From the NCBI GenBank assembly GCA_026393335.1, contig JAPLAJ010000053.1:50864-114863 (forward strand): a stretch of 64,000 nt of DNA. The letters run 5' to 3'. Below, one piece after another: positions 1 to 7,947 of the stretch (positions are counted from its first letter, which is position 1; every line of letters starts with the position of its first letter). This stretch comes from Rhodoluna sp. Its GTDB lineage: Bacteria > Actinomycetota > Actinomycetes > Actinomycetales > Microbacteriaceae. The position numbers were made by a program, and so were the translations under genes. The notes beneath the pieces are model-generated. The model did no database searches, had not been told where the DNA came from, and worked only from the letters and a program-made list of their open reading frames with translations.

Positions 1-329
1 ACTTGAATACCTGCAATGTAGTTGATGGGAAGAGTCAGTAACCACTGTCCTTTAGTGCCAAAGTGTTCTTCAGTTGCTTTAGCGCTGGCTATCAGTGCTT
101 TAGCGCTGATACTGATTCTTTTAGGAATTCCTGTTGAACCACTACTCTCAACAATCAGCGCAGTGTTTGAATCAACAAACTCAGTTAAACCCTCTACTTT
201 TACTTTCTCCCCGTTTATTTCTCTTGGAGAAATAAACACTGCACACTTACCTTCAAGTGCATCAGTTAGAGCAAGTAGAGCACCAAGCACATCATTAGCT
301 GGAATTACTCTTAGAGGAATTTGGTTCAT
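1..329 (-). CDS. menE: o-succinylbenzoate--CoA ligase, N-terminal part (runs off window)
   Basis: Activates o-succinylbenzoate to its CoA thioester in menaquinone synthesis. Reading the minus strand from the ATG at 329 gives an open frame to base 1 with no stop. It contains the AMP-binding P-loop motif VESSGSTGIPKR around residues 65-76 and continues into LPINYIAGIQ, as expected for this adenylate-forming family. The start lies 4 bp after the menB stop, so the two are probably cotranscribed. Only about 109 residues are present; family members run to roughly 350 or more. The motif and the men context together make the assignment firm, although the catalytic C-terminus is outside the window. 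Confidence 0.85.
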   Translation of the reverse strand, partial: MNQIPLRVIPANDVLGALLALTDALEGKCAVFISPREINGEKVKVEGLTEFVDSNTALIVESSGSTGIPKRISISAKALIASAKATEEHFGTKGQWLLTLPINYIAGIQ

Positions 330-333
330 AGAT

Positions 334-1218
334 TTAGAAGTGCCAAGGAAATGGCGACCAGTCCGGTGCTCTTTTTTCTAGGAAGCTTGTCTTTCCTTCA
401 TTTGCTTCATCTGTTCCATAAGCCATACGGGTTGCTTCACCAGCAAATAGCTGTTGACCCACTAGACCATCGTCAATCATGTTCATTCCATATTTCAATA
501 AACGGATTGACTGTGGGGATTTAGTTAAGATCTCTTTAGCCCACTCAACACCTTTAACTTCAAGTTCAGCATGAGGTACAACAGCGTTAACAACACCCAT
601 CTCGTAAGCACGTTGCGCTGAATACTCTTGAGCTAAGAAGAAGATCTCTCTAGCAAATTTCTGACCAACCTGACGAGCAAGATAAGCAGAACCATATCCT
701 GCATCAAAAGACCCAACATCAGCATCTGTCTGCTTGAAGCGTGCATGCTCACTTGAAGCAATAGAAAGATCAGCAACAACATTTAGTGAATGTCCGCCGC
801 CAGCAGCCCAACCAGGCACTAGAGCAATAACAACCTTCGGCATAAAGCGCATAAGTCTTTGAACCTCAAGAATGTGTAGTCGTCCTGAACTACTATCCCC
901 ATACTCATAACCTGCACGACCACGGACTCTTTGGTCTCCACCAGAAGAGAAAGCCCAGCCACCATCTTTGGGTGAAGGACCATTACCAGTTAGAAGAACA
1001 ACACCAACATCAGTTAGACCTTGAGCGTGAGTTAGCGCTCTAGCTAGCTCATCAACTGTCTGTGGTCTGAAAGCATTTCTAACCTCAGGACGGTTGAAAG
1101 CAATACGAACAACCCCTAGAGACACATGCTTGTGATAGGTAATGTCAGTTATATCAGCAAAACCATCAACTTCAGACCAGATAGTTGCATCAAAGAGCTC
1201 AGATACGTGTTTGGACAT
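334..1218 (-). CDS. menB: 1,4-dihydroxy-2-naphthoyl-CoA synthase
   Basis: Crotonase-fold enzyme that cyclises o-succinylbenzoyl-CoA to DHNA-CoA in menaquinone synthesis. The 294-residue product shows FSSGGDQ at about 90-96, the AAGGGHS oxyanion-hole segment at about 138-144, the DAGYGSAYLAR segment at about 172-182, and a C-terminus ending in RAPDWSPFPWHF, as in MenB proteins. It is followed after 4 bp by menE on the same strand and is divergent to menC, with only 17 bp between the two start codons. A TAGTCT box lies 6 nt before its ATG, so the mRNA is probably leaderless. Confidence 0.95.
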   Translation of the reverse strand: MSKHVSELFDATIWSEVDGFADITDITYHKHVSLGVVRIAFNRPEVRNAFRPQTVDELARALTHAQGLTDVGVVLLTGNGPSPKDGGWAFSSGGDQRVRGRAGYEYGDSSSGRLHILEVQRLMRFMPKVVIALVPGWAAGGGHSLNVVADLSIASSEHARFKQTDADVGSFDAGYGSAYLARQVGQKFAREIFFLAQEYSAQRAYEMGVVNAVVPHAELEVKGVEWAKEILTKSPQSIRLLKYGMNMIDDGLVGQQLFAGEATRMAYGTDEANEGKTSFLEKRAPDWSPFPWHF

Positions 1219-1223
1219 ACTCC

Positions 1224-1230
1224 TAGACTA
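1224..1230. promoter_or_regulatory. Shared, symmetric -10 element for menB and menC
   Basis: The heptamer TAGACTA reads TAGACT on the plus strand, 6 nt before the menC GTG at 1236. It reads TAGTCT on the minus strand, 6 nt before the menB ATG at 1218. Both match the TANNNT core of an actinobacterial -10 box, and both put transcription initiation at or next to the start codon. One overlapping box therefore appears to serve both directions. Confidence 0.6.
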
Positions 1231-1235
1231 ACAAT

Positions 1236-2213
1236 GTGGAGATAACCAACGAAATGCGCCAGCAGATACTTGAGACTGCAAGAGTCCTAAGTATCCCGAT
1301 GCGCATCAAGTTCAGAGGCATAACCACTAGAGAAGTCTTACTATTTGAAGGCCCTAATGGCTGGGCTGAATGGTCACCCTTCACAGAATATGAAAATGAA
1401 GAAGCCAGTATCTGGCTAAAAGCAGCCATTGAGTTTGCCTTTGGCGACATCCCAGAGCCAGCTGTAAACACCATCAAAGTCAATGCCACCCTGGCTGCAG
1501 TCAAAGACGTAAGAGCAGCCCTAGAACCATTTGGCAACTTCGAAGTAGTAAAGATCAAAGTTGCCGAAAAGGGACAAACACTTCAAGACGACCTTGACCG
1601 CATCCATGAAGTAAGAAAGTACTACCCAGAAGCTCGAATAAGACTGGATGCTAACGGTGGCTACGACATAGAAACAGCATTAGCCCTAGCTAATGCAATG
1701 TACGAAGAAGGTGTTCCATTGGAATACCTAGAGCAGCCAGTAAAGACCATCGCGGAACTTGCTGAACTAAAACTTAAACTCAAGCTTCTAAACATAAAGA
1801 TTGCTGCTGACGAATCAGTGAGAAAAGTAAGTGACCCATTAGCAGTAGCTCAAGCCAACGCAGCAGATCTACTTGTTCTAAAAGCAGCACCACTCGGTGG
1901 CATAAACAACGCACTAAGAATTGCCAAAGAAGCAGGACTGCCTGTTGTTGTATCAAGTGCATTAGAAACATCAGTAGGAATAAGCATGGGTGTTCACCTT
2001 GCCGCTCTTCTAGATAGTGATTACGCAAGCGGTCTAGGAACAGCAGCACTACTCACAGAAGATGTAACAGACACTCCCCTAATCCCAATCAACGGTCAAA
2101 TACCCGTAACAAGTATCACCCCAAACAAAAACGCTCTAACCAAACTCCAAGCACCAGCAAATAGAACTACTTGGTGGATGGATAGGTTAGAGCGTTGTTT
2201 GAACGTTTATTAG
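1236..2213 (+). CDS. menC: o-succinylbenzoate synthase
   Basis: Enolase-superfamily enzyme that dehydrates SHCHC to o-succinylbenzoate in menaquinone synthesis. The 325-residue protein has the N-terminal capping segment (LSIPMRIKFRGIT), the catalytic KIK motif near residue 106, metal-binding acidic positions in RLDANGG, EYLEQP and AADES, and SSALETSVGI near the C-terminus. The start is taken as GTG at 1236 because the TAGACT box sits exactly 6 nt upstream, matching the leaderless pattern seen throughout the window. ATG at 1254 is the alternative. It is divergent from menB. Confidence 0.93.
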   Translation: MEITNEMRQQILETARVLSIPMRIKFRGITTREVLLFEGPNGWAEWSPFTEYENEEASIWLKAAIEFAFGDIPEPAVNTIKVNATLAAVKDVRAALEPFGNFEVVKIKVAEKGQTLQDDLDRIHEVRKYYPEARIRLDANGGYDIETALALANAMYEEGVPLEYLEQPVKTIAELAELKLKLKLLNIKIAADESVRKVSDPLAVAQANAADLLVLKAAPLGGINNALRIAKEAGLPVVVSSALETSVGISMGVHLAALLDSDYASGLGTAALLTEDVTDTPLIPINGQIPVTSITPNKNALTKLQAPANRTTWWMDRLERCLNVY

Positions 2214-2706
2214 GGTTTATCGTCTTGAACAAAGTATGAGCAGATTGTCTAAATATCGAATTCGATTATTGCTATTTCCAAATCAACAAACATTAATCTA
2301 CAAGATCGTTTCTTGAGCATTCTTGGAACATATTGATCTTCAAAATCGAATGAGCTTTTCTCTTTCCGACTGTGGTCTGTCCCAGAAAACAGGCTCTGAT
2401 GATTACCAGTTTCAAGATGCACTCGCCCCAAAACAGCTATTTGCACAAGAAAAGTAGGTACTTTTTGTGAAAGTGATTTTTCTGCGACAACGATTTTGTG
2501 GGAGAAAAGCGGCAAAAAATTTTTTAGAGATTTACCCCGTAAAAATAATTTTGAACTAGTAAAAATGTGGAATGAGGCCATGAAAACGCAGGACAACATT
2601 TTACGTTCACAATTCGCCTCAGCTGTTGCAAATTATCGAGTGAAATCGCATCGATTTCTTGTTTCACTTTGCATTTCCCCAAATCCTGTATCTAACCTAG
2701 CTGGTT
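2214..2706. other. AT-rich gap downstream of menC and of the toxin locus
   Basis: About 490 bp between the convergent ends of menC and the LRR gene. Two overlapping open frames exist (2249-2599 minus, 2496-2783 plus). Neither has a convincing ribosome binding site, leaderless promoter or recognisable domain, and each shadows the other. The base composition resembles the RHS/LRR insertion rather than menC, so this may be residue of older toxin or immunity cassettes. No gene is called. Confidence 0.4.
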
Positions 2707-3468
2707 TCATTCGGAACGGATTATTTTGGCAAAACCTTGTAAAGACTGACTCAGGTTCAAGTATGATTCATCATCGCCCCTGAAATGTAAGGTCTTTAAG
2801 TTTGGGGTTAGTTCAATTAGTTTTTCAACATTTGTCAACGAAGATATCTCCGTCAAATCTAGCCTGCTTATGTTTGTCGCCACCCAGCTAAATGATCTGA
2901 AATCTATTGAGCGAGCATTTGCAATACCGAGGTAGCCGAGCTTTGGTAAGTCACTCAGATCAATAGATGTCTCCAACGCTCCCCGCAAAAAGAGTCTTTC
3001 AACAGAAGGAGGGAGAGTTCTAAACCATGACTTTCGCAATTGCGAAACAGAAACATACTTTAGGCAGTGCAACTCTCTGAGTCCTGTTATGTTCTGCAAG
3101 CTCGGCGATTCGCCGTACAGCATTTCCAAATGACTTAAGTTTTTCAAATCCAATTGAGTTCCCAGATGCACTTTTAATCTCAGACTCCTCAAGGCTTTAT
3201 ACCCACTAATTGGCGTTAAATTTAGGCTGTCTAAAGATGTTCTAATGTCCAAGCTTTTCACTGCCTTGAGAGACATTAAAGCCTTATCAAAATTTCTTCG
3301 TACAAATTGTTCTTCAACTTCGTACCATGAATGTTTTTTTATTACAAATTGACTTGGAAGTAATGTAGCACCAAAACCAAGCATGGTAAATACACTCAAA
3401 CTGGTTGTTTTAGACTCAGAGCAGTCGTATACTACGTTCAGTCTTCCATGTGCTTTCTCAATAATCAT
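2707..3468 (-). CDS. Leucine-rich-repeat protein, candidate immunity protein for the RHS GIY-YIG toxin
   Basis: 253 residues, no signal peptide, so probably cytosolic. From about residue 70 to the end it is built of irregular leucine-rich repeats (for example LRSLRLK, LKNLSHLEML, VERLFLRG, ISRLDLTE, LKTLHFRG). It starts 13 bp after the stop of the RHS toxin gene on the same strand, which is the position immunity genes occupy in polymorphic toxin loci. The role is therefore inferred from position and from a fold suited to protein binding. No enzymatic motif is seen. An orphan LRR protein of other function is the alternative. Confidence 0.5.
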   Translation of the reverse strand: MIIEKAHGRLNVVYDCSESKTTSLSVFTMLGFGATLLPSQFVIKKHSWYEVEEQFVRRNFDKALMSLKAVKSLDIRTSLDSLNLTPISGYKALRSLRLKVHLGTQLDLKNLSHLEMLYGESPSLQNITGLRELHCLKYVSVSQLRKSWFRTLPPSVERLFLRGALETSIDLSDLPKLGYLGIANARSIDFRSFSWVATNISRLDLTEISSLTNVEKLIELTPNLKTLHFRGDDESYLNLSQSLQGFAKIIRSE

Positions 3469-3481
3469 AGTTATTGCCAGC

Positions 3482-6400
3482 CTAACCCTTTTGTTTGATG
3501 GAATTTATCTTGTTTATTAGATTTGGATTACACCCTCGGCATTTGATGCCCCCTGCTTGATTTATCAATGTTTGCTCAAATGTTCTTCTTTCAAGAACTG
3601 TCTTCCCCGGCATCTCGTGAAACACAAAATTCTCTATTTGCCCTTTGTAAGTGACTCCGTGTTCTTTCATTCGTCGAATCACATCCACGGTTTGTCCGAT
3701 GTACTTTTTACCTCCCACAGTAAATTCGTAGACGCCTGGCCCTTTGGCAAGAGCAAGTTCCGTTACTTTCACGAATTCGACAGTTTTTACTGCTTTTGTA
3801 GTCGTAAGAAGGCCCTTCGCAACCTTGGCGACCTTACTCCCAATTGAAATCGCCTTCCCCACCCAAGCTGCTTGTTGAAGTCCTGGAATTGGGATAAAAC
3901 TGGCTACAGTGAGAGCTAAATCCAGTGTGTCCCATCCGTCCCACAAGCCAGTAAAGTCACTTCCGTTGACGGGGTCATTTGGGTAGGTGTAGCTGTTTTC
4001 GTTTCCGCCTTTGATTGGGTCTTTTGAGGTGAATTGGTTGGTTTCAGGGTTATAGACTCTTGCTCCCATGAGGATGAGTCCTGTGGTGTTGGTGGCTCTT
4101 TCTTGTTGACTGTAGGAGCTGTAGTTGATGAGGTTTGTGTTGGTTTGGCTGGTTAGAGGGTTGCCAAACGAGTCATAAACACTCCAGCCACCAACAGAGT
4201 TGCTGTCTAGATCCAGGGTCGTGACTGTGTGCCCACGGATGTCTGTCAACTGCATGGACGAGGTTCTAACAGTGCCCTTGAAAGTGGTGGTAACAGCAAG
4301 CCCTGCACCTAATGATCCTGTATAGATTTCTGTGGTGAGGTTCGCCCCAGACTGTTGGGTGGTCCATTCAGGGTTATCTGAAGAGTCACTGTAATGTCTG
4401 ACAGTTGTTAGGTTGCCTACTGTTTCGTTTACTCTTCTACCTAAAGCATCATAGGTAAATGAGGTTGTTGAACCAGACTGGGTGATACCTGTCACCTGAT
4501 CCACCAGGCTATAGCTCAAGCTGATTCCTGCATTATTTGCTGGAGCATCAACAGCAGGGATAAACGTATTTCTACCTAAAGTGTCATAAACATAGCCATT
4601 GGTTGTGAGCTGTGATTCAGCGTTGAAACTATTTGTTTTAGTTGTGGTAGCACCACAAACTCCGACACTGCTGCTTGTTCTATCTCCTCGAGTGTTATAG
4701 CTGTAACTCTCGGAGAAACAAGAAGCACCATTAGAGGACACTGATGCAAGCCTTGAAGAAGAGTCATAACCATAAACAGTGGCCTTTGGTGAAGCACTAC
4801 TAGAAGAATCAGGTGCTAGCTCTCGTATTACCCGGCCATAGCCGTCGTACTCCCTGCTCCAAGACAACACAGTAGATGCCACAGAGCCGTAACTCATTGA
4901 AGAGATCTGGCCAGCATCATTAAACATGTTGGTCTGGGTAACACCATTAGGGCCAGACTGGCTGGTTAGCCTGCCGTATTCGTCATAAACACCCGAATAC
5001 AGGTAACTGAAAGGTGTTCCGGCAGAACTAGAACCAGTGATGTTCATAGCTGTAACTAGGGCTCCAGGCTCTGAAGTATTGCCGTAAGTGTAAGAAGTGG
5101 TTGTTCGAGGTGAAACAACAGTTGAGACAGATCCTGCAGCTAACTGTCCTGAAGGAACATAACTCGTGGAGGTAACCTCTCCTAGGCTGTTTGTTGAAGT
5201 TATCTGTCTACCCCAGGCATCGAAAGTTTGACTTGTTTCACTTTGCTTAACCCCTGCAACATAGCTTTCAGTTTTAGTCTCTAAAAGAGACACTGGATCG
5301 TAAAGGTGCTTAGTAGATATCGATGCAGCACCTGATGCTGAAACAGTTGAAGTATCTGCTCTACCATCAGCCAGATAAGTGTTTGTTGTTGTTCTAACTA
5401 GAGAACCGAAACGATATTCTGCAACAGTCAAAGGATTCAACGCAGGATCATAGGCAGAGACATGACTCTTTGATGAAGGCAGTGTTTCACCTGTTTGTGA
5501 AATACATAGCAAATCCTGCCAAGCCGGCTTCAAACCACACTCAGGGAACAAACTATTAGCAGCAGAACTGTAATACACATAGACATCAGTTCTAGCATCA
5601 ACACCATTAGACCCAGGAGCAACAGATTTAACTTGCTGTCCAAGCTCATTGAAAACTGTCTTTGATGTTGAAACCAAAACCTCAGAACTATCAAAAGACT
5701 CTACGAGCGTTGGTATCCCTAAAGTCCAACCCGAAACAGTGCTGCCATCTTGAGGGGCATAATCCTTTTTTGTGCTACCCAACACTTGAATGACTGTATC
5801 TGGTGACTGCGCCAAGACTAACTCAACCTTTGAAGAAGTCAACAGGCCAGTTAACGGTTCACCCTCACGATAATCGTCATAAGTGTAACTTGTATATGTT
5901 CGAACTTCTTTAGGGTCGCCAGATGCATCCAAAACAGTCTTTTTAGGGGACCAAGTTTCAGATAGATAAGCACCATTAGGGACAGTGAAGCCATTTACCT
6001 GTGTATAAAACTTAGAGACACTGGCATACATAAACTCATCAAAGGTGCTGCCACCTTCAGTTGCTGTCCGATCTAATACGTTGTTTATACCCTGGCTATC
6101 GAATGTGGCGTAAACAACATTTTTAATTCGGATTGTTGCGGTGTAGAGCCATTTTGTTTTACCGTAGCTAGCGGTGTTAGTTGGTTTACCGTCAACATCG
6201 AGGAATGTGAAATCAGCGTTACGCCAGAGCGCACTTGTCGACGCTGGCACGATCACGTTTCCTGAAGCGTCCAGTGGGATAGTACTATCAGCCCCGAAAA
6301 CGGCCGCCGCATAGAACGGGGCTGTTTCTTGACCCCAAAGCAAAGTAGTGGAAAGTGGCAAGTTCGGCAAGAAACCAGTGTTACCTGAAGGGTTCAGGTC

Positions 6401-7126
6401 ATAAACAAAGGTTTGCTCCACGTTTGAGGAAGCAACCCAACTACTGTTTAGGCTTCTAGCGACCTGCACAAGCCTGCCTGAAGCATCATATTTGAATGTG
6501 TAAGGAGCGAAACCACTCACAGAAACTTTAGAAAGCTTCCCTAAACCGTTGTATTCATAGGAGACAGTGGAGCCGTTTGTGTTATCTGTGACCTGCATCA
6601 ACACTCCAGATTCATAGGTGTATGACTTCTTCAAAACTGTTACTGGTGAACCAGTAACAAGATCTAGGTATTTGTAACTTATAGTTGCAAGCAGTCCTGC
6701 AGCGTTATAGGTGTAAACCAAACCTTGAGTAACAGAGGTACCCTGACAGCCAACTGTTCCTAAAGCTGCATATCCTGAGGCAGAAACTCGACCTGTTGCA
6801 TCAAAAGTCGTTATAACTGCTCTAGTTGAAGCATTTGATTTAGCGCACAATAAACGCCAATCACCGCTAGTTGGCTTCATGAAGGTAGTAGTTGCCTGAT
6901 CAGTTTCAGTAACAGTCAACACGTTTCCTGCAACTGAAACTTGCAGGTTAGCAGCTTTCGCCTCATCAGATACAGGAGTCAAAGTTGTTGTGCCACTGAA
7001 CTCTAAAACATCTGAGTCAGGACTAATCAAATAGTAATGACCATTATCAGGATCGTTAGTGGCACTGTAACCAGAAAGAGCTGTCGCATCGCTAGAGAAA
7101 GATGCTGACCAACCTTCACCAAACAC
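3482..7126 (-). CDS. RHS-repeat protein with C-terminal GIY-YIG nuclease toxin domain (3' part of a broken gene)
   Basis: The open frame gives 1214 residues. It begins at FGEGWS, carries many YD/RHS repeats (for example YDASGRLVQV, YDEYGRLTSQ, YDALGRRVNE) and the RHS core ending MGARVYNPETNQFTSKDP near residue 1050, then a hydrophobic linker. Residues about 1129-1214 form a GIY-YIG nuclease: GVYEF, KYIGQT, RRMKEH and the catalytic-type Glu in FEQTLI. RHS proteins wrap and deliver variable C-terminal toxins, so this is a predicted DNA- or RNA-cleaving toxin. The frame is opened by a GTG just after a TAG; the true N-terminus lies in the two upstream fragments at 7027-9609. It is followed by the LRR immunity candidate. 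Confidence 0.85.
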   Translation of the reverse strand: MFGEGWSASFSSDATALSGYSATNDPDNGHYYLISPDSDVLEFSGTTTLTPVSDEAKAANLQVSVAGNVLTVTETDQATTTFMKPTSGDWRLLCAKSNASTRAVITTFDATGRVSASGYAALGTVGCQGTSVTQGLVYTYNAAGLLATISYKYLDLVTGSPVTVLKKSYTYESGVLMQVTDNTNGSTVSYEYNGLGKLSKVSVSGFAPYTFKYDASGRLVQVARSLNSSWVASSNVEQTFVYDLNPSGNTGFLPNLPLSTTLLWGQETAPFYAAAVFGADSTIPLDASGNVIVPASTSALWRNADFTFLDVDGKPTNTASYGKTKWLYTATIRIKNVVYATFDSQGINNVLDRTATEGGSTFDEFMYASVSKFYTQVNGFTVPNGAYLSETWSPKKTVLDASGDPKEVRTYTSYTYDDYREGEPLTGLLTSSKVELVLAQSPDTVIQVLGSTKKDYAPQDGSTVSGWTLGIPTLVESFDSSEVLVSTSKTVFNELGQQVKSVAPGSNGVDARTDVYVYYSSAANSLFPECGLKPAWQDLLCISQTGETLPSSKSHVSAYDPALNPLTVAEYRFGSLVRTTTNTYLADGRADTSTVSASGAASISTKHLYDPVSLLETKTESYVAGVKQSETSQTFDAWGRQITSTNSLGEVTSTSYVPSGQLAAGSVSTVVSPRTTTSYTYGNTSEPGALVTAMNITGSSSAGTPFSYLYSGVYDEYGRLTSQSGPNGVTQTNMFNDAGQISSMSYGSVASTVLSWSREYDGYGRVIRELAPDSSSSASPKATVYGYDSSSRLASVSSNGASCFSESYSYNTRGDRTSSSVGVCGATTTKTNSFNAESQLTTNGYVYDTLGRNTFIPAVDAPANNAGISLSYSLVDQVTGITQSGSTTSFTYDALGRRVNETVGNLTTVRHYSDSSDNPEWTTQQSGANLTTEIYTGSLGAGLAVTTTFKGTVRTSSMQLTDIRGHTVTTLDLDSNSVGGWSVYDSFGNPLTSQTNTNLINYSSYSQQERATNTTGLILMGARVYNPETNQFTSKDPIKGGNENSYTYPNDPVNGSDFTGLWDGWDTLDLALTVASFIPIPGLQQAAWVGKAISIGSKVAKVAKGLLTTTKAVKTVEFVKVTELALAKGPGVYEFTVGGKKYIGQTVDVIRRMKEHGVTYKGQIENFVFHEMPGKTVLERRTFEQTLINQAGGIKCRGCNPNLINKINSIKQKG

Positions 7127-7941
7127 TGAGTTCTAGAAACAGATAGGGACTGTAAACCAACCTGTTGACTGTAATCGGTAGTCGACATGTTGAATTTGCC
7201 GGAAACCAAAGAAACAATTCCAGGACCTGCTGATGCGACTGCGCTATCTAAACTATTAGGCAACCTTGTTACAGAGAAACCTGAATCATCTGAGCAAAAC
7301 CATTCAGCGATAGAGGAATAGTAGAAACAAAAACGCAGATCGATAGTTACAGGAATATTCTGCGGCAAGGAAGGAGAACTGAAAACACCGATGTTTGACA
7401 CATTCAGTTTGTAATCGTAAACACCTTTCAAACCTGATTTTGTAGTCAACGGAATGTTTGATTCGGCTGCATCCCAAGCGTTGGAAGTTCCTTGTTTACG
7501 CCACTCAATGGAGGCCGAAGTTGGTTGTAAACCAGACATCGAGGCGCCGTATCCAGAGACCATAACGCTAGATGCAACGGTAGGTCCTGTCAATGGAGAA
7601 ATAGCTCCCACATAGCCGAAAGTCATTGTGTGTGAAGCGGTGACAGATGCGATGCCATTTGTTTTCTTAGCGACTGCTGTTATTCGTCGTTGAAAAGAGC
7701 CTGCAGGAAGAGAAATTGCCTGGCTCAAAGACCCGTCAACGTTTGTTTGATAATTTACTGGCGCGGATCCATCGACACTGATGCTAAGCGTGTTTGTTCT
7801 ATAGCTCTCAGGAGCTGCAGTAGAAGATACAGTACAAGTCACCGGTGCAGTTGGTGTGTATCCACCTTGGTATCCGTTTGCGTAAGGACAGGTAATAGTA
7901 GGTGTCAGTGGTTGTGTTGCTTCAACCTTGAAGGTAAGCAC
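7027..7941 (-). pseudogene. Middle fragment of the RHS protein gene
   Basis: This frame is exactly in phase with the fragment at 7948-9609; one TAA stop (7948-7950) and two codons separate them. It continues the secreted beta-rich region (Fn3/Ig-like stretch VLTFKVEATQPLTPTI and onwards) as far as LQSLSVSR at about 7130. There the homology passes to another frame (NSVFGEGWS). The last 25 or so residues of this open frame are therefore out-of-frame translation. No start codon with a ribosome binding site is seen, so independent translation is unlikely unless the TAA is read through. Confidence 0.75.
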
Positions 7942-7947
7942 CGGAGA

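Noticed and set aside
22..381. Long plus-strand open frame with hydrophobic start
   Set aside because: It is antisense to menE and the menB end; the minus strand has the AMP-binding motif and operon spacing.
2249..2783. Two opposing open frames (116 and 95 residues) in the gap after menC
   Set aside because: They overlap each other, lack start signals, and show no recognisable domain. Described only as a gap.
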